A stretch of 64,000 nucleotides of DNA from Paenibacillus sp. PL2-23 (GTDB taxonomy: Bacteria > Bacillota > Bacilli > Paenibacillales > Paenibacillaceae), in assembly GCF_040834005.1 (NCBI RefSeq), contig NZ_CP162129.1, positions 2,194,001 through 2,258,000 of the forward strand, written 5' to 3'. A model generated the notes under the pieces. That model saw only the letters and a list, made by a program, of their open reading frames with translations. It did not search any database and had not been told where the DNA came from. This document shows, one piece after another, positions 19,019 to 25,851 of this stretch (positions are counted from its first letter, which is position 1; each line of letters begins with the position of its first letter). The position numbers and the translations under genes are program-made.

Positions 19019-19448
19019 GCTGATGGGCAACCGGACAACCCTCAAGCAGCTTGTGAGCTTCGGCGCCATCGGCGCGCTGAATACGGGGATCGATGTGGCT
19101 GTGTTTGCTCTGCTTGTTTTTTTTCACATGCACTACGCGGTTGCCCAGCTTGTCGCATACAGTGCCGGAATGGCGAACAGCTATCTCCTGAACCGGGCGA
19201 TTACTTTCCGTACCGAGACCGCGAAGCGGGACAAGGCGGTGGAGCGAAGAAGGAGACTGCGGTTTCTCCTGTGGAATGGCAGCACGCTGGCGTTGTCCAT
19301 CGCGCTGCTCGCCGTGACCCGGCATTGGCTGATGTGGAACGAGCTGGCGGCCAAAGCTGTTGTGACGGTGCTGATCGTCGGGATTAACTTTTATGGAAGC
19401 AAAAAGTGGGTATTCGCCGTGAAGCCGGCGGCCAAGATGGGAGGTTGA
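18942..19448 (+). CDS. GtrA-family membrane protein (putative lipid-sugar flippase)
   Basis: A 168-residue protein with four predicted membrane helices after a basic N-terminus of about 35 residues. LKQLVSFGAIGALNTGIDVAVF opens the GtrA domain (given here as LKQLVSFGAIGALN and TGIDVAVF), and NSYLLNRAITFR and FYGSKKWVF are family patterns. GtrA proteins are thought to move undecaprenyl-phosphate sugars across the membrane. The start at 18942 has GGGAGGTGA seven bases upstream and overlaps gtrB by 77 bases in another frame, an unusually long overlap. An internal ATG (MGNRTT, about 19023) would avoid the overlap but has a poorer ribosome site. Confidence 0.8.
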   Translation: MGEMKTPITKVGSVRSMPNARSKWYKLMGNRTTLKQLVSFGAIGALNTGIDVAVFALLVFFHMHYAVAQLVAYSAGMANSYLLNRAITFRTETAKRDKAVERRRRLRFLLWNGSTLALSIALLAVTRHWLMWNELAAKAVVTVLIVGINFYGSKKWVFAVKPAAKMGG

Positions 19449-19450
19449 AC

Positions 19451-20182
19451 ATGAACAAGCTGAGCGCCTGCGGGTTGGTCGTTATCGGCCTCTTCATTAT
19501 AGCGTTTCCCAAAGCGAGTGAATGGTACGAAACGAGGCAGGAGCAGAGTCTGCTGGCTGAGTGGGAGGAAGCTGCCGCGCAGGAGGAGGCGAACCGGGAG
19601 GCAGTAGAGCAATACGACAATCTGACGAATTTGTTCGCGGAGACGGAGTTTGAGGCTGCGGCAGATCCGGAGGCTGAGTTGACCGGGGTGGCTGAAGGGG
19701 AGTCCACCACGCCGTCATCGGGAGAGGCATCGTCTACAGCAGCCGCACCGTCCTCCGCGACGCCGGCTCAAGCCAAGCAATCCCCGAAGCCGCAAGCGAT
19801 TGCCACCATCCAAATTCCGAGCATCGACCTGCTGTTGCCCGTGCTGGAAGGCGCCACGGAGAGCAACATGAAGGTAGCGGCGGTGCACCTGAAGGAAACG
19901 ACGAAGCTTGGCGAGGTCGGCAACGCCGCCATCGCCGCTCATCGCATGCGGATCAAAGGGCGGCTGTTCAATCGTCTGGACGAGGTGGAGGTAGGCGACA
20001 GTATCACGATCAAGACGAAGACGGAGACCTTCCAGTACAAGGTATACAAGGTTTCAATTGTGGAGCCGAGCGACGTATCCGTGCTGCGCTACAACAATAC
20101 GGACCGCCGGCTGACGCTTATTACATGCGATCCCCTCATCAATCCGACCCATCGCCTCATCGTTCACGCCCAGATGGAATAA
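19451..20182 (+). CDS. Class D sortase
   Basis: The 243-residue protein has one N-terminal membrane anchor (7-22), a long Glu-, Ala- and Ser-rich stalk (30-115) and a C-terminal sortase domain. The catalytic residues are His164 (AAHRM), Cys226 (TLITCDP) and Arg235 (THRLIV). Sortases cut LPxTG-like sorting signals and attach proteins to the cell wall; class D types are common in spore formers. GGGAGG sits before the ATG at 19451, three bases after gtrA. No protein with a sorting signal was found in the window. Placement with the glycosyltransferases and gerE suggests surface work, perhaps during sporulation. Confidence 0.88.
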   Translation: MNKLSACGLVVIGLFIIAFPKASEWYETRQEQSLLAEWEEAAAQEEANREAVEQYDNLTNLFAETEFEAAADPEAELTGVAEGESTTPSSGEASSTAAAPSSATPAQAKQSPKPQAIATIQIPSIDLLLPVLEGATESNMKVAAVHLKETTKLGEVGNAAIAAHRMRIKGRLFNRLDEVEVGDSITIKTKTETFQYKVYKVSIVEPSDVSVLRYNNTDRRLTLITCDPLINPTHRLIVHAQME

Positions 20183-20218
20183 AGACGGTTCTAATGCGCC
20201 CAAATTGCACATAGACAG

Positions 20219-20247
20219 CACCATCGGTTAGCCCCCTTCATATGATA
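20219..20247 (+). promoter_or_regulatory. sigma-K promoter of gerE
   Basis: CACC (20219-20222), a 16-base spacer and CATATGATA (20239-20247) match the sigma-K consensus mACm-N16-CATANNNTA exactly. In Bacillus subtilis gerE is a sigma-K gene, so promoter and gene support each other. Confidence 0.8.
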
Positions 20248-20310
20248 ATTTGACTGTATCCCTTGCCCTTGTTACACCACAAAATCCCGAGCAAGGAGGG
20301 GTGACAAACT

Positions 20311-20535
20311 TTGAAGGGAAGCGACCATAAGAGCAAGTTTTTATTGACCCATCGCGAACGAGAGGTATTCGAGCTGTTGGTGCAGGACAAAACGACAAGA
20401 GATATTGCGCAGCTATTGTTTATCAGCGAGAAAACCGTCCGCAATCATATCTCCAATGTTATGCAAAAGTTGAACGTCAAAGGTCGTTCGCAAGCGGTTG
20501 TCGAGCTAATTAAGCTTGGGGAGTTACAAATCTAA
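20311..20535 (+). CDS. gerE: Spore-coat transcription regulator GerE
   Basis: GerE is a LuxR-type DNA-binding protein made late in the mother cell; it switches coat genes on or off together with sigma-K. The 74-residue product has exactly the length of the Bacillus protein and nearly the same core: LLTHREREVFELLVQDKTT (11-29) and ISEKTVRNHISNVMQKLNVK (38-57, the helix-turn-helix). There is no receiver domain. The start is a TTG with AAGGAGGGGTGA upstream. A sigma-K promoter precedes it and a hairpin follows. I am sure of the family and nearly sure of the orthology. Confidence 0.95.
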   Translation: MKGSDHKSKFLLTHREREVFELLVQDKTTRDIAQLLFISEKTVRNHISNVMQKLNVKGRSQAVVELIKLGELQI

Positions 20536-20601
20536 CATAACAAGGTCTCTCCATTCTCGTTTATCAGGGCTACAGCCCTTCCACTGTAATAAGAAAAGTC
20601 A

Positions 20602-20625
20602 AGGTAGCATATCTCTATGCTACCT
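20602..20625. terminator. Hairpin terminator after gerE
   Basis: AGGTAGCATA (20602-20611) and TATGCTACCT (20616-20625) form a perfect 10-bp stem with a four-base loop, followed by a T-rich CTTTCTT. AAGAAA upstream makes it usable on both strands. Confidence 0.75.
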
Positions 20626-20684
20626 CTTTCTTATGCTCTCCTGTGCTTATGGATTCGCTGCTAAGGAAGATGATTAAAGAAAGC

Positions 20685-20712
20685 TTGAGATTTGCGCGTC
20701 GGATGGTACAAT
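20685..20712 (+). promoter_or_regulatory. sigma-A promoter of the MNT/HEPN pair
   Basis: TTGAGA (20685-20690) and TACAAT (20707-20712) are 16 bases apart, about 66 bases before the start codon. Confidence 0.5.
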
Positions 20713-20778
20713 CAAAATAATAATTTCAAACTAGAATAGATTTGCACATTAGTATCTTTTTTAAGGAGGGACAAGTAA

Positions 20779-21144
20779 ATGCGCAAAGATGCTCCTTCGG
20801 AAATAAACTCGTTAACTCTTCAAGAAAAACAAGCTTTAATCCATCTGCAGCACAGACTTGCGCTCGTCTTTCAACTAAGTGAGTTGATTATTTTCGGTTC
20901 CAAAGCAAGGGGAGATTATGATGAGTGGTCTGATCTTGATATATTGGTGCTTGTAGAGGACGAAAAAAATTGGCATAATCGTGAACTGCTCTCCGATATG
21001 GTTTATGAAATTTACTTGCAGTATGATACTCAATTGACGTGTATACTGGAAAACGCTGCTGAATGGCGGTCAGAAAAAGATTGCATATGGCTCCCCCTAA
21101 AAGACAATATTGTTGAGGAGGGGATTGTTATTGCGATATCTTAA
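20779..21144 (+). CDS. MNT-type minimal nucleotidyltransferase (antitoxin-like)
   Basis: A 121-residue protein with the polymerase-beta nucleotidyltransferase signature: Gly40-Ser41 in FGSKARGDYDEWSDLDILV, and Asp52 and Asp54 as metal ligands. Such MNT proteins pair with HEPN proteins, and in the studied MntA/HepT systems the MNT partner adds AMP to the HEPN toxin and silences it. AAGGAGGG precedes the ATG. The HEPN reading frame starts at 21131 inside this gene. The pair is visibly more AT-rich than its neighbours and has its own promoter and terminator, which suggests acquired DNA. Confidence 0.82.
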   Translation: MRKDAPSEINSLTLQEKQALIHLQHRLALVFQLSELIIFGSKARGDYDEWSDLDILVLVEDEKNWHNRELLSDMVYEIYLQYDTQLTCILENAAEWRSEKDCIWLPLKDNIVEEGIVIAIS

Positions 21145-21528
21145 AGCGATGGAAATAATGGTAAGCAAGGCAGAACAGAAATTCAAGCTTGCTGATTTTC
21201 TTTTTCCTCTGGGATGTATGATAGTTGTGTTAGCGCTTTGTATTATTCCGCTTTTCAATATGTGACAGCATTGATTTTAGCAAGAGGCGAAAAGGTTAGC
21301 AACAAACACACTTATGTCCGGGGTTGGGTCAACAAAAATCTTGGCGCAGCAGGTCTTCTATCAGTTGAACTTGTAAAGCTTTATAATCGATTAATGGATC
21401 ACCGAGCAGAAGCCGATTATAGTGCCACAGTTACATTTTTGAAGGAAGATGTTGCCGAGTTGCTCAATCAGGTCAGAACTTTTAACCAAGCCATCGTAAA
21501 GATCATGGAGCAGGAAGCTGCCAAATGA
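21131..21528 (+). pseudogene. HEPN-domain (UPF0332-type) partner of MNT, frameshifted
   Basis: Two frames together make one HEPN protein. The first starts at a TTG at 21131 with GGAGGGG (21117-21123) seven bases upstream and reads ...VSKAEQKFKLADFLFPLG; the second, open from about 21211 to 21528, reads MYDSCVSALYYSAFQYVTAL... and ends QAIVKIMEQEAAK. Joined, they give the usual HEPN order: a SKAEQKF helix, then YDSCVSALYYSAF, then NRLMDHRAEADY. The change of frame near 21209-21213 fits the loss of one base (GGATG where GGAATG is expected). No slippery heptamer is visible, so a mutation is more likely than programmed frameshifting. The exact RX4HXY toxin motif is absent. The ATG at 21214 alone would give 104 residues. 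Confidence 0.65.
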
Positions 21529-21553
21529 ATAAATGATTTCATTCAAAATGAAG

Positions 21554-21586
21554 TGGGGGGGCAGCATCATGTTGCGCCCTCTTTTT
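21554..21586 (+). terminator. Terminator after the HEPN gene
   Basis: GGGGGGGCAGCA pairs with TGTTGCGCCCTC across a short loop, and five T residues follow at 21582-21586. Confidence 0.65.
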
Positions 21587-21873
21587 GTTGTGCAGACAGT
21601 TTGAGGCTTACGCTTCGAGCTCCGTCAGTTGAGCTATAACACAATCATGACGTTATATCCTGCGAATCTGCAGTAATTGATGCTCGTGAAGCTGGTTTGG
21701 AGTCAAATTGATGCGATTGTGCAGGATATGAGCCTGTTTGTGGACGTATTTGGCCCGATGTGTTTAAAATCCTGCACTTTCGCAACAATTCCTTCGTTTA
21801 AGCAAGGGGCTTAAATAAATCATGTATTTTTGCAACAATGTTCACCCGACACCACATAGCAAGCTCTTATTCT
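21587..21873. other. Intergenic stretch without a recognised gene
   Basis: No convincing coding frame, RNA gene or promoter was found. The last 100 bases contain short AT-rich pieces such as TTTTGCAACAAT and TTCGCAACAATT that resemble pieces at 61450-61640. A TCAGTTGAGCTA string near 21626 recalls a tRNA D-arm on the minus strand, but no tRNA can be folded around it. Confidence 0.5.
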
Positions 21874-22149
21874 TCAGGGCTGATAAGCACCTGGCTGTAC
21901 GCTGGTGAGCAGGTCGCCTATGGTGTCGACAATCGCTATCGCCGCCATGCCGTCATTTGCGCTGACGGTGACGATGTCTCCATATTTGGCGTCGGCGGAC
22001 AGCACCTGCACGAGGCTTTTGGCGTCATATCGTTTGCCGTTAATTTCGAGCGACACGCTTGACGGGAATGTCTTGGCTGCTTGCGCGATATGGCGGGCCG
22101 GACTGGGCTGCAGGCCGAAGGGGTTTTGAATGGTAAATTGTTTCTCCAA
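21874..22149 (-). CDS. Crh-like HPr-family protein lacking the PTS histidine
   Basis: A 91-residue HPr-fold protein. The active-site block that reads GIHARPA in PTS HPr reads GLQPSPA here: Gln14 takes the place of His15. Bacillus Crh, which works only in carbon catabolite control with CcpA, has the same His-to-Gln change (GLQARPA). The regulatory serine is kept as Ser45 in DAKSLVQVL. The protein should therefore not pass phosphate in sugar uptake but could be a target of HPr kinase. The TTG at 22149 is the start, with GGAGG eight bases upstream; the longer open frame upstream is only the tandem repeat. It lies 250 bases downstream of katX on the same strand, with no clear promoter of its own. 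Confidence 0.78.
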   Translation of the reverse strand: MEKQFTIQNPFGLQPSPARHIAQAAKTFPSSVSLEINGKRYDAKSLVQVLSADAKYGDIVTVSANDGMAAIAIVDTIGDLLTSVQPGAYQP

Positions 22150-22184
22150 TTGCTGTAACCTCCGTGTAGATGATTCGGTTAAAA

Positions 22185-22230
22185 AGCGGCAAACCTGCTG
22201 CAGGCACGAGGCCTGCAGAGGTTTGCCGCT
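22185..22230 (-). terminator. Terminator of katX
   Basis: On the minus strand AGCGGCAAACCTCTGCAGGC (22230-22211) pairs with the arm at 22205-22185 with a single extra base, giving a stem of about 20 bp with a five-base loop. TTTTT follows at 22185-22181. It lies between katX and the Crh-like gene. Confidence 0.8.
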
Positions 22231-22389
22231 ACTCAGCATGCCGCTACTCAGCATGCCGCTACTCAGCATGCCGCTACTCAGCATGCCGCTACTCAGCATG
22301 CCGCTACTCAGCATGCCGCTACTCAGCATGCCGCTACTCAGCATGCCGCTACTCAGCATGCCGCTACTCAGCTTACCGCTACTCAGCAT
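22225..22389. repeat. Eleven-copy 15-bp tandem repeat (minisatellite)
   Basis: Eleven head-to-tail copies of GCCGCTACTCAGCAT fill 22225-22389. The first nine are identical; copy ten ends GCTT and copy eleven begins with A. The array sits between the katX stop codon and the katX terminator. The first copy shares its GCCGCT with the terminator arm, so the array probably grew from the edge of that arm by slippage. As 15 is a multiple of three, it is open in several frames (LLSMP or LSSGM repeats), but no start or ribosome site supports translation. Confidence 0.95.
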
Positions 22390-22398
22390 GCCCCTTCG

Positions 22399-24018
22399 TC
22401 AGTAGCCGTCGGTGGAGCGGCCCAGCTCTGTCGACATCTCCATGCCTTCATTCGCGGACGGCGTGCCGACATGTCCCATTGACGAAGGGTGAGCGGCCTT
22501 AAGCCCTTCTGCCACTCTCCGGCCGTAATCGGGATCCGCTTCAGTGAAGTGGTGCAGCATCCGCTCCTGGATAAACGGCGTGCAGCCGCTTAGCGCGTCC
22601 ACCAAATTCGCGATCAATTCGTCTCGCTCCCAATCCTCGAATTGCCGGTAGGTTTCCCCGGCTTGCTGGAAGTTGTTCGGCCGGTCGATTGGCTCGCGCG
22701 TCAGCTTGGCGTTGTATGGCGGCTCATGGGGAGCGCCAGGACGCTGAGCTTCCTTGAGTCCGCCAAGGGAGGACGGCTCGTAGTTGATATGCGGATTCTG
22801 GCCAGGCGCGATATCTACATAGAACGCCATTCCGCCATCGCGCTGATTGGTGGCGACCTTTTTCTTGGGCGCATTGATCGGCAGCTGCAGATAGTTGCTG
22901 CCGACGCGGTAGCGCTGCGTGTCGGAATAAGAGAACGTCCGGCCCTGCAGCATTTTGTCGTCGGAGAAGTCGAGTCCATCCACCAGCACGCCAGTGCCGA
23001 AGGCCGCCTGCTCCACCTCGGCAAAGTAGTTCTCCGGATTGCGGTTCAGCACCATCTTGCCCACGGGCAGCATCGGGAATTGGTCCGGCGGCCACAGCTT
23101 TGTGTCGTCCAGCGGGTCGAAATCCAGCTCGGCGTGCTCATCGTCGCTCATCCACTGCACCTGAAGCTCCCATTCCGGATAATCGCCCCGCTCAATCGCC
23201 TCGTACAAATCCTGTGTCGCATGATTGAAGTTTTTGGCCTGCAGCGCCTCCGCCTCCTTCTGCGTCAGGTTGCGAATGCCTTGCTTCAGCGGCTCCCAAT
23301 GATATTTCACCAGCACCGCTTGGCCTTCATTGTTTACCCATTTGTATGTATTGACGCCTGAGCCCTGCATTTGACGGTAATTCGCCGGTATTCCCCAAGG
23401 CGAGAACAGGAACGTAATCATATGCGTAGCCTCCGGCGTCTGGGACACAAAGTCGAAAAATCGCTGCATGCTTTGGACGTTCGTGACGGGGTCCGGCTTG
23501 AAGGCATGCACCATATCGGGGAATTTCATGGCGTCGCGAATAAAAAATATTTTCAAGTTGTTGCCGACTAAATCCCAGTTGCCGTCCTCTGTATAAAATT
23601 TAGTCGCGAACCCGCGTGGATCCCGCAGCGTCTCCGGCGAGTGGCCGCCGTGCACGACGGTCGAGAAGCGGACGAAGACGGGTGTCCGTTTGCCGGGCTC
23701 CTGGAACAGCTTGGCTCGCGTGTAGCGCGAGATGGGCTCATCGCCAAGCTTGCCGTAGGCCTCGAAGTAGCCATGCGCCCCCGCGCCTCTGCCGTGAACG
23801 ACGCGCTCCGGCACTCGTTCCCTGTCGAAGTGGGATATTTTTTCGATAAAATGATAGTTTTCCAGCGTAGAGGGCCCTCGGCTTCCAACCGTTCGAATAT
23901 TCTGGTTGTCCGTAATGGGGTGGCCCTGACGATTCGTCAGTGTGTCCGGGGCTTCGCCCGGAGCCAGTCTGGAGGAGCCTGTCTGCTGTTCGGTATCGGG
24001 AGGCTCGTTGTTCATCAT
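22399..24018 (-). CDS. katX: Heme catalase, spore KatX type
   Basis: The enzyme splits hydrogen peroxide to water and oxygen. The 539-residue protein has the distal His75 in [13 protein letters not shown], the catalytic Asn in DLVGNN (about 149-154) and the proximal heme Tyr in [12 protein letters not shown]. Length and the [17 protein letters not shown] stretch resemble KatX, the catalase that protects germinating Bacillus spores, more than the shorter KatA. A forespore-type promoter (24065-24094) supports this reading. The ribosome site AAAGGTGG is about 11 bases before the first of two ATG codons. A tandem repeat and a strong terminator follow the stop codon. Confidence 0.88.
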   Translation of the reverse strand: MMNNEPPDTEQQTGSSRLAPGEAPDTLTNRQGHPITDNQNIRTVGSRGPSTLENYHFIEKISHFDRERVPERVVHGRGAGAHGYFEAYGKLGDEPISRYTRAKLFQEPGKRTPVFVRFSTVVHGGHSPETLRDPRGFATKFYTEDGNWDLVGNNLKIFFIRDAMKFPDMVHAFKPDPVTNVQSMQRFFDFVSQTPEATHMITFLFSPWGIPANYRQMQGSGVNTYKWVNNEGQAVLVKYHWEPLKQGIRNLTQKEAEALQAKNFNHATQDLYEAIERGDYPEWELQVQWMSDDEHAELDFDPLDDTKLWPPDQFPMLPVGKMVLNRNPENYFAEVEQAAFGTGVLVDGLDFSDDKMLQGRTFSYSDTQRYRVGSNYLQLPINAPKKKVATNQRDGGMAFYVDIAPGQNPHINYEPSSLGGLKEAQRPGAPHEPPYNAKLTREPIDRPNNFQQAGETYRQFEDWERDELIANLVDALSGCTPFIQERMLHHFTEADPDYGRRVAEGLKAAHPSSMGHVGTPSANEGMEMSTELGRSTDGY

Positions 24019-24064
24019 CGTGTTTCATTCCACCTTTACGCAAATTTTGGAAATACCTCCATGG

Positions 24065-24094
24065 TAGTATGAGAGGAAGGCTCTCCTTTTATTC
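24065..24094 (-). promoter_or_regulatory. Forespore (sigma-G/sigma-F type) promoter of katX
   Basis: On the minus strand GAATA (24094-24090), 18 bases, then CATACTA (24071-24065) match the sigma-G pattern GNATA-N18-CATNNTA. The predicted leader is about 40 bases long. In Bacillus subtilis katX is read in the forespore. Confidence 0.72.
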
Positions 24095-24183
24095 TGGTCT
24101 AGAGTCCATCATTTATTGATGAGAGGCTGAGCCAAGCCCCCACTGTTCCAAGCACTTGCAGTCGGCGCGACCCTTATTATTTG

Positions 24184-24192
24184 TGATATAAT
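24184..24192 (+). promoter_or_regulatory. Extended -10 promoter of the SWIM-SNF2 operon
   Basis: TGATATAAT is an extended -10 with a perfect TATAAT at 24187-24192, about 43 bases before the start codon. No good -35 is seen. Confidence 0.45.
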
Positions 24193-24234
24193 AGTTGGAA
24201 TGTATGGCGTACGGAAGGTGAGGCGAGAAGGACG

Positions 24235-25851
24235 ATGAGTGAACATAATCTGCTTGACGTGCTCAAGGAGCGGATCGAAACCGAGCTTCCCGCTGTCCTC
24301 GTCAAGCGAGGCTACGAATATTATCAGGAAGGAAGGGTCCAGAGCACTCAGACTACGATGCACAGGACACTGACGGGGGTAGTCCGGGGCTCGGACCTGT
24401 ACGCGGTTGTTATGGATGCCGACCACTTCCGCTACAGTACTTGCACTTGTCCATTCGGCGGCTTCTGCAAGCATATGGCAGCTGTTTTCTTTCAATATTT
24501 CTCGGAGACCCGTGGAAGAGAAGCCGCCGAGCGAGTCTACTTCCGCATGCTGGGGCTAACGATGGCGAGCGAGATCTGGCCGTCCGCTGCGCGGTCCGCT
24601 CCGCAGGAGGCTATTGCGCCGGAGCAACCAGCCGATGCGCGGCAGCAGCGTCGAGCGCCTGGCGAGGGAGGAACGGCTGAGGAGTGGATGGATTGGATGG
24701 AGGCCGAGTATGGGCAAACCTGGTTGAAATGCCGCCATTCGCTCCATGCGCTGCAGCCTGTGTTATCAGCCCTTAAGGGGCTGTCGAGAGATTGGGAGAA
24801 GCCCATGCAGCGTCTGCACTGGTCGACCTCGATCCTGTTCGTGCTGGAGCAGTCCGAGCGCGCCATTACAACGGTGGACAGCTTCAGCCGCTATTACCAT
24901 GAAATGTCGTTTATTCGTATGGCTGAGCCTTGGATCGAGCATCTGCAGACGCTGATCGGCGAGCTGGAGCCGCAGCATATGTCCGAAGAGCAGCTGGCCT
25001 GGAGCGGCGTCCTTATCGGACTTGCGAAGCGCCGGGCGCTGCACCGCGACCGCCAGCTGTTCGAATGGGGGTTCCTCTATCTCGCTTTCTGCGAGAGGTT
25101 CAGCGAGCTTCGCGATTGGTTCCACAACGAGAAGATGTCCTTGCTGTCGGAGCTCGCGTCCCATCCGGACGGAGAGCTGAACGAAGAATTTGTCTATTCG
25201 TCGCTCGGGATGCTTTATTTCTTCGAAGGGGACGATGCGCGGTCCATTCAATATTTCGCCCAAGGACCGTTTGAGAAAATACAGAAGCTGATCTATCCCT
25301 GCGTCGCGCAGCGAATGGAGCTGGGAGAGTGGGCATGGACGGAGCGCTGGATGAGCTTTCTGTACGAGCGGGTGTACGCGAACAGAAGCGCGCGCAGCAT
25401 CGGGCCCTTTATGGCGCTCTGCCGCAGAGCGGACGAGGATCGTCCGGACCTGCCGATCTGGAACACCTATATGACAGAGCTGCTGCCCTACTCGTACACA
25501 GAGCTGTCCGAGCATTGGCTTAGCGTGAAGCGATACGAGGATTGGGCAGATTTACAGCTGTTTGTGGGCGTGAAAGCGGAGGAGCTCAACGCGCCTGAGC
25601 TGCGCGAGGTGGCCAAGGCGGTCCCGCAGGCGCTGCTTCCGCTCTATCATCAGTCGATTGAGGCGGCGATCGCCACTCGCAATAGGCAAGGCTACCGCGT
25701 AGCGGTGAAGCAGCTCAAGAAGCTGGAGAAGCTGTACAAGGGAATGAAGGATACGGGCAAATGGGATACGTATCTAGCGGAGCTTGTGAACAAAACCCAA
25801 CGGCTCCGAGCGCTTCAAGAAGAATTATGGAAGGGAAAAATCGTCACATGA
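24235..25851 (+). CDS. SWIM zinc-finger protein
   Basis: A 538-residue protein with one SWIM zinc finger: Cys-x-Cys-x(6)-Cys-x-His in STCTCPFGGFCKHM at about residues 68-81. The rest is a mainly helical region rich in Trp and Leu with no enzyme motif I recognise. SWIM domains bind DNA or proteins. Its stop codon overlaps the start of an SNF2 helicase gene (ATGA), and this gene pair recurs in Firmicutes, so the two products probably form a complex that acts on nucleic acids. A possible ribosome site, AGGTGAGG, lies about ten bases before the ATG. The physiological role is unknown. Confidence 0.8.
   Translation: MSEHNLLDVLKERIETELPAVLVKRGYEYYQEGRVQSTQTTMHRTLTGVVRGSDLYAVVMDADHFRYSTCTCPFGGFCKHMAAVFFQYFSETRGREAAERVYFRMLGLTMASEIWPSAARSAPQEAIAPEQPADARQQRRAPGEGGTAEEWMDWMEAEYGQTWLKCRHSLHALQPVLSALKGLSRDWEKPMQRLHWSTSILFVLEQSERAITTVDSFSRYYHEMSFIRMAEPWIEHLQTLIGELEPQHMSEEQLAWSGVLIGLAKRRALHRDRQLFEWGFLYLAFCERFSELRDWFHNEKMSLLSELASHPDGELNEEFVYSSLGMLYFFEGDDARSIQYFAQGPFEKIQKLIYPCVAQRMELGEWAWTERWMSFLYERVYANRSARSIGPFMALCRRADEDRPDLPIWNTYMTELLPYSYTELSEHWLSVKRYEDWADLQLFVGVKAEELNAPELREVAKAVPQALLPLYHQSIEAAIATRNRQGYRVAVKQLKKLEKLYKGMKDTGKWDTYLAELVNKTQRLRALQEELWKGKIVT

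Noticed and set aside
21190-21216. Programmed -1 frameshift in the HEPN gene
   Set aside because: The T-rich stretch holds no X-XXY-YYZ heptamer in the right frame and no following pseudoknot was evident; a base loss is simpler.
21605-21645. tRNA fragment suggested by TCAGTTGAGCTA
   Set aside because: No acceptor, anticodon or T-arm can be paired around it.
22225-22389. CRISPR array
   Set aside because: Units are head to tail with no spacers and the unit is only 15 bases.
22130-22405. Open frames through the tandem repeat encoding LLSMP or LSSGM repeats on either strand
   Set aside because: The 15-bp unit is a multiple of three without stops, so open frames are automatic; no ribosome site or start supports them, and the true Crh-like start lies at 22149.
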